Source: Skeletonema tropicum (Eukaryota; Bacillariophyta; Thalassiosirophyceae; Thalassiosirales; Thalassiosiraceae). From it: a stretch of 64,000 nt of DNA. Both the position numbers and the translations under genes were made by a program. Position 1 is the stretch's first letter; each line of letters begins with the position of its first letter. Location of the stretch: the NCBI GenBank assembly GCA_037178625.1, contig CM074128.1, positions 2,046,001 through 2,110,000 of the forward strand, in the 5' to 3' direction. Below the pieces are notes generated by a model, which had not been told where the DNA came from, did not search any database, and saw only the letters and a program-made list of their open reading frames with translations. This document shows positions 44,167-56,510 of the stretch, in pieces.

Positions 44167-45620
44167 TCAGAAAGGCGTAAATGGTTTATCAATGATACTC
44201 TTGTGTTTGCCCATAGTACCATGAGCCGTCATTGCACCAAGTGCATCAACTATAATGCGAAGAGCCATCAGAGAAGTAATGTCAGCGTGATCATAAGGTG
44301 GAGATACTTCAACTACTTCCATTCCACAAAGGCCTTCTTTGGCTACAAGACCAACGAGTTTCAATGCCTCACGAGGAAGGAGACCTCCTGGTTCTGGCCA
44401 GCCCGTGCCTGGAACGAAGGCAGCTTCAATGGAATCAATATCATAACTCATGTACACAGCATCGCATCCGTCCCAAGCACGTTCAAGTGCCATTTCAGCG
44501 ACTTTATCGATACCGAGCTGTTCGATATCGTCCATAGTAAAAATGTTCGTTCGGCGTTCAACCATATTGCCGACTGCTGCACGAGGGACTTGCCATCCTC
44601 CAATACCAATCTGCACCAAATTTTCGGGTCGGACGTTAGGTAAGTTTGTAGCATGAAAGTAGGGCGTTGTGTGCTAATAATGGAATCAAACAGTGCGAGT
44701 TAGAAGCCGGGTGGAGCATATGATGTGTTCTGTAAGTCAGCCATATAAGTATACATACCATTCGTTCGTCAAGGTCTTTTTCTTGAATGTCAGCATGCCT
44801 ATCAACATGAATGATACCAATGCGCTTGGAGGTAACGCTAGCTATTCCCCGTACAGTTGGATAACCAACTAAACAAGTAAGATGTACAAGTGTCAGGACA
44901 TGGCAGCTCTAAATGAACAAAATACATTTCTTCACAACTGACTTACTGGAATGGTCTCCTCCAAGAATAATTGGAAGACTTCCAGTTGCAGCTACATGAG
45001 CAACTGCATTGGAGATCTGATCGAAGGATTTTTCGATGTTTGCGGGGATAGTAAAAACATCGCCTGCATCACAAAGAGTCATTTGCTCTCGAAGATCAAT
45101 GCCCATTTCATAATTGTACGGTGTATACAGGGCCGAAATACGACGAATACCCTGAGGACCAAAGCGCGTTCCAGCACGATAGGTGCATCCACCATCAAAT
45201 GGAACACCAATAACCGTCGCATCGTAACTTCCGACGTCATGAATGTTTTCTACAAAAGGCGCCTTCATGAAAGTATTAATTCCTGCAAAATGAGGCAGTT
45301 CTCCTCTGCTAAAGGTGGGAATCGTCCTGTCTTCAATACTAGAAGCTCCCGGAAGGCCAATTTCTAGGCCACGCTTGACTTCTTCATCATGTCGTGTGGT
45401 TGGAATAGAGGCTTCCTGCAAAATTTTCACAAAACACAAAACCAATCAATCCAAGAATAAACATTTAGTTTTGCAAATTGTTCTTGTGTTTACCTACCTT
45501 TACGGCTGCTTGCCATCCTTTCGTTGTTTGCGGATTGAAAGGATCTGGGTGATGACTACGGACTTGTTGCTTACGCCTGAAAAGGCCTGTCATAGTCTTG
45601 AGAATTCTGTTCCTGTTCAT
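44167..45620 (-). CDS. gdmH: Guanidine hydrolase-like ureohydrolase, copy 1
   Basis: Exons 45620-45498, 45415-44947, 44868-44759 and 44673-44167 give 402 aa. This is an arginase/agmatinase-fold metalloenzyme. The metal ligands are visible: G-G-D-H-S (H196), V-D-R-H-A-D (D220, H222, D224) and S-Y-D-I-D-S (D312, D314). The words H-A-D-I-Q-E-K-D-L-D-E-R-M-H-T, Q-I-G-I-G-G-W-Q-V-P-R, F-V-P-G-T-G-W-P-E-P-G-G-L-L-P and M-E-V-V-E-V-S-P-P-Y-D match what I recall of the nickel-dependent cyanobacterial guanidine hydrolase Sll1077 (guanidine to urea plus ammonia), rather than agmatinase. I ran no alignment. All splices fall inside conserved motifs. The N-terminus (M-N-R-N-R-I-L-K-T-M, basic) could target mitochondria; an in-frame Met at 45704 is also possible. 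The gene is head to head with a symporter. Alternatives: agmatinase or guanidinobutyrase. Confidence 0.8.
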
Positions 45621-46542
45621 CCTGATACGATGATGATAATTTCGCAATTTCGTTGAGCTGATATTGATATGTAGTCGAATTGATCTCTTTGAGGAGATAG
45701 ACAATAAAAGAAGTTGTGTGTGGCGCCGTGGGTGTGATGATAATATCTACCTCTATATTTGCTGAAAGCGTTAGAGTAGAGTTAGATATTGCTTAGTTAT
45801 CAATTTTGAGCTGCGCTGTGGCGTCAATCAGAGTTGATAAGATAAAGTATTCTTGGATCGCGACACGCGGGTTGTAAAGGGGAGACGTCGGCAAATCTTT
45901 TCTTCACATCTGCTTGAGCATTGTTGTCCGCGTCACGAGCTACCATAGTACTCCCACAATAAGTATTTAAAAACATGATGTGATGCCTTCTGAGGTGACA
46001 AATCGTAATCTGAAATGACGGAAGTATGGATTTACTGCGTCATATCATAGGAAAATGCAGAATGACGACAGAGAACCAACTTAACGCGTCATACAAAAAC
46101 TTCAGAGATTTCAGCCGGCATCATCATTTTCTTGGGAAGTACCATACAATATTAGATACAGATATACTTACTCTCAGAGTGCCGAATTTTAAATCCGAGC
46201 TGGATTCATACTATTCCTACGTGAACGTAGCCATTCTACGGGACGTTTGAGTCCGAGTGTGCTGGAAGAAATGAATGAAATGAAGTGGAAGTCGCGGGTG
46301 CCAGGAAAAATTGATGAAATTGTGTTATTGAGTGTAAAAGAGTGTAAAGATCCTTGGATTTTTTCAGCAGCAATTCAGCTCAAATTCCAGATTACAGAAC
46401 TTTGTTTCTTTCATGATCATGATGTCCAAATTCGCAGGTTATGGTTCACTCCTCGTGCCTCGTTCTTCATGAAAAGTCATTGTTTTCACTTTCACTTTCA
46501 CTTTTTTCCTTCAGCTCATTGTCAAACAACTGAACCTGAAGG
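45621..46542. promoter_or_regulatory. Bidirectional promoter region, ureohydrolase / symporter, copy 1
   Basis: 922 bp between the divergent start codons of the ureohydrolase and the sodium:solute symporter. The head-to-head layout suggests shared control, for example by nitrogen status, but no specific motif is identified. It ends in a short TTTCAC-repeat tract near 46486-46506. Confidence 0.5.
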
Positions 46543-49067
46543 ATGTTGAAATCATCATTCCTCGTTACCTCAGCATGGCTGATTCAGGAGCAAGCTGCTG
46601 GTCAATGCATCGCTGACGAAACTATCAATGCCGAATTCGCTTCGTTTGTGCCAGGTTATTCTACCACAACCACCGCTGCCGATCTCGAGGCGGCTGGTAC
46701 CTGCTGGTGCGTCATGCTTCAAACATAACTCATGTTTTATCCTCTCATTTCATTCTTTCTAACTCTTTGTTGTCGTCTTTTACTCTTATTTCGGTATCTG
46801 TCTCGGGCGGAATAGTCAGTTTGAAATCTGTGGAATTCCATGCGCCGAAGAAGTTGCTGATCCAAACAAAGGTATATAAGGTTCTACTTCTAGTTAACGT
46901 CCGAGGACCGAGGAAAACTATTATATCCTTGCGCTTTGCATTTGTTCTTACACAGATATCACACCTCTATTTTGAAATCCTCTAGGCTACGGAATCACTG
47001 TAGCTGTCTTCATAGCAATCAGTGCCTTGATTGGACTTGCTACTATCTTCTGCATCAAGGGCAAGTCAGAGAACTACTTTGTTGCTGGTCGATCTCTGCC
47101 TCTCTGGGTTGTCTCAGCCACGCTTGCTTCTCAGTCGATTGACTCAAATGCGATTCTCGGGAACGTTGACCTCTCGTATAAATTCCATTTCTACGACGGT
47201 GCTGTTCTTCCCATTGGGCTCGGACTTTCCTTAATCCTCAATGGGTTATTTTTCGCGTCCAAAATTAACGAGGATGGAGCTTTGACTCTTCCAGATGTCT
47301 ATGCCAAGCGGTATGGAAAGGTCGTCGAGGTCATGGTATCGTTATGTACAATCATCTCCTTTTTGTGTCTTCTTGCCGGAAATCTTGTTGGAATGGGTAA
47401 CATCATTCATTATTTGTACGGAGATATTTCTCTTGCAGCCTCCGTCTGGGTGTCGGCAGGAGTGGTGTTGGCTTACACAATTACAGGAGGCTTATTCAGT
47501 GTCGCGTACACGGATGTGTTTCAGGCCACCGTTGGATGGCTTGGGTGCATGTCCCTTGCTTTCTACATGATTAAGAATGCAGAACAGTCTGCCCCACCAC
47601 AATCTATTGGGTTTGTTGGCTATTCCTATCCAGATGACGAAGCTTGTGCACTTTATGACGGTGTCCCCTGCGACAATCAAGATATTGTAAATGCCGTTGA
47701 TGGAACACTTCGAACTTGTTGCTACAACGAAACAAAGTATGGTCCTGATGGCATGGATAATGGCGCTTATCTCTACGCTGATGCTCCCGTTATTGGCGCC
47801 GCTATGTCAAAACCGGATGGTCTTACCCCTTTTCCAAATGTAAGTGAACCTTGAAACATGAAGAGTATGATAAACTTGTTCTTTTTGAAGACTTTTGGTT
47901 GTTCACTAAACAAGTAAATTGAAGGCTATTGTCTTCAACTGGGCAACAATTTTTGTCCTTGCCTTTGGCAATCTTGCAGCTTTGGACTTTCAGGCTCGTT
48001 GTATGGCATCCAACACTCCAAGGACTGCTGTAATTGGTTGTCTCATCGCAGGATGTTTGACATTTTTGGTCGGGATTCCCTTTTCTTACCTTGGAGCTAT
48101 CACAAGGACCTTCTATGGCCCAGATACCACAAGAGCTTCATTTGAAACGGACGTAAGTAATGTATTTATAGACCGTGTCGATCGTACTTTTACCTTGTTG
48201 TCGAAGCACTAACCTCGTACTCTTTGTCAGACTTGCTCAACTATTCTCGAGCTTCCAACCTGCGCCCTATGGAATCCAGATCCACTCGCGTTCCTCAAAC
48301 TTCTTACGCACGAAGCTCCGCCATTTTTAGGGGCTTGGTGTTTGGTGGGAATCGTGGCTGCATCTATGAGCACTTGCGACGGAGCCATTCTTGCCATGGG
48401 TACCGTGTTTTCACACAACATCATGAGGAACTTTGGTTGCGTAAAGGAGCAGTCCCTCCTCTTGCTTGCACGTGTGGCTAGTGTACCGTTTGCAATCATT
48501 TCTGCGGCCATTGCTTCCTATTACAACCAGACCGGTTATCTTTTGGTTGTTGCTTTTGACGTCGTCCTTGCAAGTGTCGTCGTCCCTCTATTTGGTTGCT
48601 TCTACACCAAGAAGCCAAGCCCTCTTGCCGCATTTCTGGCGATCTGGGCCGGTGCCATTACTAGGGTAATTCTGGAATTTACTCTTCCCAAAGATGGATT
48701 TTTGATCGCACCATTCAACTATCCTGAATTTATGAATGTTGGACCAGCCGCAAGTTCTCTCTTCCCGTCCTTTTTCGATCAACCCATTGAAGATAGATGG
48801 GACCCCAACGAAGAAAAATGCGATGAAGTGCAGTTCAACGACTGGTCTGGTGTCGATTCTCTTATTTCACCTGTGGTCTGTCTCATCGTCTTTGTTACTG
48901 TACAGTTCCTTGAAAGGAATGGCCCCCTCATTGCATTCAAGGAAGGTGGCCTTTTTGATGGGTATGTGAAAGAGGGTCAGGGTGGAAAAGCGGAAGAGGA
49001 AACTGACCATGGTGCAAAAGAGGCAGATGTAGATGTAGATGAAGGCGTCGAGGTCACTGATGACTGA
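46543..49067 (+). CDS. Sodium:solute symporter (SSS family), intact copy
   Basis: Exons 46543-46706, 46816-46871, 46986-47839, 47925-48152 and 48231-49067 give 712 aa with all phases consistent. The N-terminus is hydrophobic, then a Cys-containing extracellular-type segment (C-G-I-P-C) precedes the first core helix Y-G-I-T-V-A-V-F-I-A. SSS features: Y-F-V-A-G-R-S-L-P-L-W-V-V-S-A-T-L-A-S-Q in the early core helices (the family's Na-binding/substrate region), Y-T-I-T-G-G-L-F-S-V-A-Y-T-D-V-F-Q (the conserved G-G-x-x-x-V-x-x-T-D-x-x-Q type signature), and G-I-V-A-A-S-M-S-T-C-D-G (third Na-site region). The C-terminus is acidic. Relatives carry urea, proline, choline or pantothenate. Its head-to-head position with a guanidine hydrolase-like gene makes guanidine or a related compound a candidate substrate, but the sequence does not settle this. 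Confidence 0.8.
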
Positions 49068-51998
49068 TCTTGGTCTTGGCTAAAACTAGGAAGATGATGC
49101 TTAAGACATTTTCGAAGATCAATTTGAGTAGATTGTAATTATTCATGAAATGATATGATTCAAGTTCAAGATTCATTCTAGTATTCTAGTCTTTTCCTTT
49201 TCATTCCAATCACTGGCACTGGTGGTGATAATGATCGAGTCCTATTCAATTGTATCTCGTACTGTATGAGTACGCCAGCAGCTGAAGCGCGAATCACACG
49301 CCACTTTGACGTTGGCGCAAGCTGAAGTGAAACAATAGACATATTACCGCATCAGCATTTGAAGATGAAGTGCAGAAGCATGAAGCATGGTGCACGTTGA
49401 CGCTGGCGTTGGACGTATCGTATAAGCAAGCACTGATATAATATGAAGAAGCTTGTAAAGACCAAGGATAGTGACAGAGTTGGATGTAAAAAAATAAGTA
49501 GCTCGCATATACTGGAAGATATTCGGTATGTAGCACTGAGTATTTACATTTACCTAACCAGAACCAGCGAACCAAGGCTAAAGCTAAAGAGCTAAGAACC
49601 TCGACCCTGGAATCTGGAAAAAACTTTGTGATTTTTGATGTGATAGATTGTGAAGTTATGGTTATGGATAGCTGGACCTGGTTCTTCATGTTAACTACTT
49701 CTAATTGAGAAACGCTATTGTTAAGAAGAGCTTTGCACATAAAACCCTGAGCTGAGGAGTGGGGAGTGAAGTTTGGCCGGCATCATTATTTTCTTGCGTG
49801 ATGTTTTTTGTGTTTTCCATTCTTTTCTTTTGTGCTTTTCACGACCGCCGTACCTGGCTTTCTAAGTACAAAATAAAATTAACGGAGGAACTCATACTTC
49901 TTTTTGAGCCAAAAAATCCACCTGTTCATTCTGGATGACCCGCGCATTGGGCATCCCCAGCGGGCCGCCCGTTTTTCATCATCAACACCCACCACCCACC
50001 ACCACAAAAGTTGCACAACACCATGTGGTTGACTGCGTCCCTATCGAACTACTATTAAATACTCAGCCGTCTTGATGATCCAATATGCCCTTTTTCAGAT
50101 TGGAACGCATGGCAATATTTGTAGTTCAGCATTAAAAAGGGCACTTTGGATACCTGCTAGGATTTAGGGGCTCTCACGTGGGCACGTAGACTCTATCCTA
50201 CGATGCTCCGTGCCGATGAGGAACGAAGAAGAGATTGACAGCATATGCGGCCATCGCCACCATGTATAGTACCCTATCGCCTCATCAATCGATAATATAC
50301 ACTCATGACGATGTATCAGTGCCTTAGTGGCTGATAATTCGGCCGGAGACGCCATATACACAACAAGTAGCACCTCGTTCACGGGCATCAAGATAACACT
50401 CCACACTATCGATTTTACTGCCTTTCGATAACCGCAAACATTGTACCCGAGCCACCCTTCCTTCCCCTAGTTCAACAATATGGTTATGGCCAACAATTGA
50501 GCCCATTGGAAGTGGTATGAAAGGCCGCCGTAGCTCCTACAAGTAATGCACCAAGAACGCAAAAATATTCGTTTCCAATGGACACAACATCAACCAAATT
50601 TCGATGAAAGAAACACTCTTTGGTGGCTATCAACTGTTGCAATATCTTTTATTTGATAAGTATCATGTGAGGATGTGAAAAGGACGATGTCGAGTTACTA
50701 AAACATCACATTAATAGTAATTAATGACATAATAAGTCACACAACATCATCAATTATGAAAGAAAACCACTTATTCCATATTAATATCGCTGCAATGTAG
50801 CGCTATACAATCCATAATACTCGTATATAGTATTGACATTGTGTAGAAAGCCACAAATTTGTTTCTTTTGTCCATGAGGTTGATTGTTATATATTCTTGA
50901 TGAGGAATCACCGGTGGAATATAATCATCATGTCAGTTATCAGTAATTCCAAACGATTTTGACCTATTCAAGTCCCAAGAGACATCCAACGTATGTTGCA
51001 TATTCATTGATCGCGATGCGGTCCTTTTATCTGATGCGTAATACTTATTATACGGCCATAATAGACTTGGGTGGAGAGATTTGTCAGAGATTGGTCTCAG
51101 ATTTTGCGCTGCCTATTGAAACAATAATTTCTCCGAGATGGTGCCGCCCAGACATGTATGGCTTGCAGTGACAAGAGTATTATCGAAATATCATTGATGT
51201 TATTGGTTGCTGTGCGGAGAGTAAGCTTAGCAGCGGAGGCTATTATCAATGCTTTTTGTTATGATGATGTGTGCCTGCAAAAAGCTAGCAAATGGTAGGG
51301 GTAGGCGGTGGGGTACTCGGCAGGTACTCGGCTACTTCAGATTTTCACTTCAAGGTAGGAATTCATACATACTTTGGCGGGCAAAAATCTTCGGCGGTCG
51401 TGTGTGAGTGAATACCACATGTCCATGCATAAAAGTAGGTATGTAGTGCATATAGCTGTCTCATCTCCTCACTCCGTCAAATTGATTCCTACGTATATGT
51501 CATACAAGATAGATAACGGCACTCCCTTTCCGCCGAAATTAGAAAAATAAAATATTTCACAAAAAATCCCGCCTCTTTTGCTCCATGCACGATTTCGCAG
51601 CAAAAACATCATCACACATCATGAGGAAGTGAACCAAAACACCATGTTGATGGCATAGCGGTAAAAATCGTATCTCCTGAAGTACACAGATTTGCATTTC
51701 GTGCTATATAACTGTATGCAGCTGAAGCTATGAGGAAACTTACTGGCTAGGCCACGTAATGCACTTTTTGGTACCCCATCTAAGCGTCACATGAGAAAAA
51801 GTCAACCAGAAGAAGCCGAATCTCCCGATGTGTCGTCCGATACTACGCCTGTAACACCTCGGAGATCGTCCTCTCTCCGCCAATTATCACCGCTACTTCT
51901 ACATATAGACATCTAGTGTCGGTGTGGTTCATTGTTAGTGACTTCATATGGCCATAGCACTCCGTCGGGCACCAACATTGCTGCTACACATCACATCA
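49068..51998. other. Gene-poor region of duplication, copy 1
   Basis: 2.9 kb downstream of the symporter with no recognised gene. An open frame at 49294-49740 (minus) shows no protein-like features. A 41-residue Ser/Thr/Pro-rich frame at 51791-51916 (+) (M-R-K-S-Q-P-E-E-A-E-S-P) looks coding-like and could be a relic exon. The region is otherwise AT-rich. Confidence 0.4.
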
Positions 51999-52343
51999 TC
52001 AATTACAAACAAATGTCACCCATTTCGTTGTTCTATTCCGACCTCTAATCATGACGAGACAACTAAACACGACAAATGAGCTCTCAATAATATGTAAGGA
52101 TCGCTTTGTACCGTGAAGTTGACAATTGAGATCGATTTCACTGCCTACACCACCATCGGCGAACTCAGCCTTGGTATCACCATCGCCCAACACATGGCCA
52201 TTCCTCGAACAAATTCCAATGGATTCGTTATTCAAATCAACATTACCATCTGACAACAATGACACAACAACTATTGTATTTGATTGAAGAGATAAGGTCG
52301 TAGTTGGGTGACTTAAAGCTCGATTAGGGTGGAATAGGTGCAC
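51999..52343 (-). CDS. Hypothetical 114-aa frame, copy 1
   Basis: Not recognised. The middle (N-G-H-V-L-G-D-G-D-T-K-A-E-F-A-D-G-G, then V-G-S-E-I-D-L-N-C) has protein-like composition, while the ends do not. The frame is preserved exactly in copy 2, but the duplication is too recent for that to be evidence. It may be a gene fragment or chance. Confidence 0.25.
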   Translation of the reverse strand: MHLFHPNRALSHPTTTLSLQSNTIVVVSLLSDGNVDLNNESIGICSRNGHVLGDGDTKAEFADGGVGSEIDLNCQLHGTKRSLHIIESSFVVFSCLVMIRGRNRTTKWVTFVCN

Positions 52344-52848
52344 ATTTTGTCTCCGAAGAAGGCTATTGTTACGGCGCTACATTGCTCTGAATTGATCGGA
52401 GTGGAATCTTCAACGACTTGTTAAGGCCCTTTGGTTTCAATGAAGTAATGTTCGACGGATAGAGCTGCATATGATCACTACTGACATCATTGGAATGCAC
52501 AAAGTGATTCTCTTGTAGTAGATGGATGTGCATACAGAAGTGTTTGTGTTGAATGACAAGGATCTGTGGGCCTCATAAATTATTATTACCGCATTAAAAA
52601 GATGCAAACATTCTTTTCATAACTCTACAAGCGTTATTTTAGCAGTGTTTGGAGTCGTTAGTGCCGAAATATTTGTTATAACACCATCGTTCATTGCTCA
52701 TGAGAGTTGAGGATACACATTCATGTGCACAAATTGGCTTTTATTTTACATCATTTGTAAAAATTAGTACATATAAAGTTGCTACATGCAATCATATGTG
52801 TCTATATAAACGTCTCGAGCATTGTATCTTTTATATAACGGCACCACG
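52344..52848. other. End of duplication unit, copy 1
   Basis: 505 bp, AT-rich, with no gene recognised. It ends at the duplication junction. The equivalent in copy 2 is 62573-63077. Confidence 0.4.
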
Positions 52849-52874
52849 GCTAGTGATGAGAATGCAGTCGATGA

Positions 52875-53130
52875 CCCGATCGGCCGAATGGGTCCCAATC
52901 TGGCGCGAGTTGGGCTGTAGAAATCGACGTAGGAATTAATACTTAAGTTTGGCGCGAATCTACGGCCCTCTTGTGTAAAATATAACTTGGTGAAAAATGA
53001 AAATGGGACGGGAAAAATAAAAAATACTTCGTGAAAAAGACTGACAAAGGGCCAAAATTAAGTAGTAATTCCTACGTCAATTTCTACAGCCCAACTCGCG
53101 CCAGATCAGGGCCCAACTCGCCCGATCGAG
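52875..53130. mobile_element. Foldback/MITE-like element, copy 2
   Basis: Same element as 41985-42240, carried in the second duplication unit and sitting just after the junction. Confidence 0.65.
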
Positions 53131-54255
53131 CGGCGTCTAGCTGGTTGAAGGACCTTCGCTTCGATGACCCTTCGATGACCACATCACAACAGTGCTCGTT
53201 CGAATGATGTGGCAGTGTGTAAAGCAATTTTAGACCAAACACCATACTGGCGTCTCCAAACCAGTTTGGTGGCAGAGTAACCTAAACAATTCTGACAACC
53301 ATAATAGCGTGTCCAGCAGAGGCTAGTAATCCTACTTTCCCACGTAGGATTCCCATCTCGGATTCCGAGATGGAAATCTGGGTTCCAAATCCAACCTGAG
53401 TAAGATTGAGCTATAGAGCTTTGTTGAGTTTAGCTTCATTGCCCGCTAATGGAAGCACATCATCACACCACTCGCTTGCCTATATATTGCCTCAGGGTGG
53501 ATGTGTTCACAACGATTCCACGAAATGAGAGAAGAAGATGCAGTCACAATGCAGTCACTAAAGAGTTGTTCGTTGCCTTGTCGATGTCTCCTCTTTTTCC
53601 ATGATTAATTTGAGCTAATCGAGTGAAAAGAGACAACGCCAGGCTGCTCTCTAGAGGAGCAGGTACCTGGATGTATTGTCGTGATGATGTATGTATGATG
53701 TATAACCATTGACGCGTGCCAGGCGAGCGATGCTGCAGCCTCAAAGAAGATAGTAAGAAGTATTGTAGTGTTGGGCATCGCACTCTTTACTCTTTTCTCT
53801 TTTTGCTTTGGTCTGTGGGCGAAGGGTGAACACTTGAAAAATGATGTTTTGGCATCTTCATCTGGGACAAAAATTGAAAAAATTCCAGCCAGAGGTTACT
53901 GAGATCATTATGACCCCTCGGGCAAAAAATATTTCGGGATGTATTTCGATTGATCTCTGTTGGCCTCATTCAGCTGGCGTGTGCGCTTGATGTTGTCTTT
54001 ACGGTGTATGGTACTTTTATCTCTAGTGGAGACCGACACGCTCACAGAGAAGGGAATACAGAATACCTCATGCACGCCATTATTGCCAGATATTCACCAT
54101 TACGTAACCAAATAGCCGGATGCACAAACAACCTCACTTCAGCAAAATGACACAGCAACGATTTGCAACGCAGGTATATACATATTCTATGACCTCCTCT
54201 GTACCATTTTATTTCCAGACTCACACACTCCTGATTATCAATCCATTAGAAATCG
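53131..54255. other. Intergenic region, duplication copy 2
   Basis: Equivalent of 42241-43365. The two GC-to-AA changes lie here at 53203-53204. No gene recognised. Confidence 0.4.
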
Positions 54256-54959
54256 ATGCCTTCAACAAAAGACATACTAAAAAATAAAAAGGACTTGCTC
54301 AAACATTGCGCAAAAAGTGGAGTTACGCAACGATTAGGATTTGTTCCAATAGGTGTGACACCGATACCAACACAAGTTGCAATCGGTGTCGCCACGGCGT
54401 CTTATTGGCGTGGAATATGGTATATTCTTGACGACAACCTATATCCAGATAATCCCTTGTATTCCGCTGCTGCAAGTCTCGGTCTAGGGGCCTTTGGCTT
54501 AGCGTTTGTTCAGGGAGCAATTGCTAAAAAAGCCGCGTATTATTTTGCACAAAAGAAAGCTGTAAAATTACCTTCTTACTATTCATCAATTGCTAGATTC
54601 GGGACTTTAAATTGTGTGGCGACATCCTGTGTATTGGTTTGGCGTGGAGGTGAGGTGACTTCAAGTTTGCTTTTCATATTTCATATCATAGCTCATATTG
54701 TAGCTCACCTCTATTGTTAGCGTGGATGGGTTGGGATATTGCATATGAAAAGTTAAATAAACAGAGTGCTACAGACAAAGGACATTTAACCAGATCAGGT
54801 ATTGGTAGCTGCGCACTGGCTACATTTGGCCTCTTGGCATTTGGTCGCTTTTCATCAGTACTTGCACCACCTGCTAAGGTTAGCATTTTGGAAGATTTGG
54901 CATTCAAGGCAACGACTTGGCAACAATACTCAAAGGCCGCTAAGTGGTTTTTCAAATAG
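54256..54959 (+). CDS. Fuseless-like multi-pass membrane protein, copy 2
   Basis: Exons 54256-54649 and 54721-54959. The product is identical to copy 1. The single base difference (G to A at 54824) is synonymous in a Thr codon. The intron and both W-R-G-x-W halves are kept, so this copy looks functional. Confidence 0.65.
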
Positions 54960-55056
54960 TTCATGAATGATGAACTTAAAGTGGATCTATTGCCTTACAA
55001 GAACTATCCTGTATATGTATACAATCGTAATCCCCAAGTTGCAGCACCCTTTTGTA

Positions 55057-56510
55057 TCAGAAAGGCGTAAATGGTTTATCAATGATACTCTTGTGTTTGC
55101 CCATAGTACCATGAGCCGTCATTGCACCAAGTGCATCAACTATAATGCGAAGAGCCATCAGAGAAGTAATGTCAGCGTGATCATAAGGTGGAGATACTTC
55201 AACTACTTCCATTCCACAAAGGCCTTCTTTGGCTACAAGACCAACGAGTTTCAATGCCTCACGAGGAAGGAGACCTCCTGGTTCTGGCCAGCCCGTGCCT
55301 GGAACGAAGGCAGCTTCAATGGAATCAATATCATAACTCATGTACACAGCATCGCATCCGTCCCAAGCACGTTCAAGTGCCATTTCAGCGACTTTATCGA
55401 TACCGAGCTGTTCGATATCGTCCATAGTAAAAATGTTCGTTCGGCGTTCAACCATATTGCCGACTGCTGCACGAGGGACTTGCCATCCTCCAATACCAAT
55501 CTGCACCAAATTTTCGGGTCGGACGTTAGGTAAGTTTGTAGCATGAAAGTAGGGCGTTGTGTGCTAATAATGGAATCAAACAGTGCGAGTTAGAAGCCGG
55601 GTGGAGCATATGATGTGTTCTGTAAGTCAGCCATATAAGTATACATACCATTCGTTCGTCAAGGTCTTTTTCTTGAATGTCAGCATGCCTATCAACATGA
55701 ATGATACCAATGCGCTTGGAGGTAACGCTAGCTATTCCCCGTACAGTTGGATAACCAACTAAACAAGTAAGATGTACAAGTGTCAGGACATGGCAGCTCT
55801 AAATGAACAAAATACATTTCTTCACAACTGACTTACTGGAATGGTCTCCTCCAAGAATAATTGGAAGACTTCCAGTTGCAGCTACATGAGCAACTGCATT
55901 GGAGATCTGATCGAAGGATTTTTCGATGTTTGCGGGGATAGTAAAAACATCGCCTGCATCACAAAGAGTCATTTGCTCTCGAAGATCAATGCCCATTTCA
56001 TAATTGTACGGTGTATACAGGGCCGAAATACGACGAATACCCTGAGGACCAAAGCGCGTTCCAGCACGATAGGTGCATCCACCATCAAATGGAACACCAA
56101 TAACCGTCGCATCGTAACTTCCGACGTCATGAATGTTTTCTACAAAAGGCGCCTTCATGAAAGTATTAATTCCTGCAAAATGAGGCAGTTCTCCTCTGCT
56201 AAAGGTGGGAATCGTCCTGTCTTCAATACTAGAAGCTCCCGGAAGGCCAATTTCTAGGCCACGCTTGACTTCTTCATCATGTCGTGTGGTTGGAATAGAG
56301 GCTTCCTGCAAAATTTTCACAAAACACAAAACCAATCAATCCAAGAATAAACATTTAGTTTTGCAAATTGTTCTTGTGTTTACCTACCTTTACGGCTGCT
56401 TGCCATCCTTTCGTTGTTTGCGGATTGAAAGGATCTGGGTGATGACTACGGACTTGTTGCTTACGCCTGAAAAGGCCTGTCATAGTCTTGAGAATTCTGT
56501 TCCTGTTCAT
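55057..56510 (-). CDS. gdmH: Guanidine hydrolase-like ureohydrolase, copy 2
   Basis: Exons 56510-56388, 56305-55837, 55758-55649 and 55563-55057. I saw no base difference from copy 1 in exons or introns, so both copies should be expressible and the locus carries two doses of the enzyme. In this copy the divergent partner symporter is broken. Confidence 0.8.

Larger units (their letters stand above)
41959..52848. repeat. Tandem segmental duplication, copy 1 (10,890 bp)
   Basis: The sequence from GCTAGTGATGAG (41959) to GGCACCACG (52848) is repeated directly at 52849-63077. Coordinates correspond by +10,890, then by +10,891 after a 1-bp insertion, then by +10,229 after a deletion of about 660 bp in copy 2. 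Differences seen by eye: GC/AA at 42313-42314, G/A at 43934, an extra T at about 57236, 664 bp replaced by TC at 58558, a 2-bp loss at about 60626, a 2-bp gain at about 61520-61540, and T/A at about 51769/61995. The breakpoints share at most one base, which argues against recombination between repeats. Confidence 0.97.

Noticed and set aside
44077..44643. 188-codon open frame on the plus strand opposite the ureohydrolase last exon (also 54967-55533)
   Set aside because: It is antisense to a strongly conserved exon and has no family resemblance; it is a shadow frame.
49294..49740. 148-codon minus-strand frame downstream of the symporter (also 59523-59969)
   Set aside because: Composition is not protein-like and no motif is recognised.
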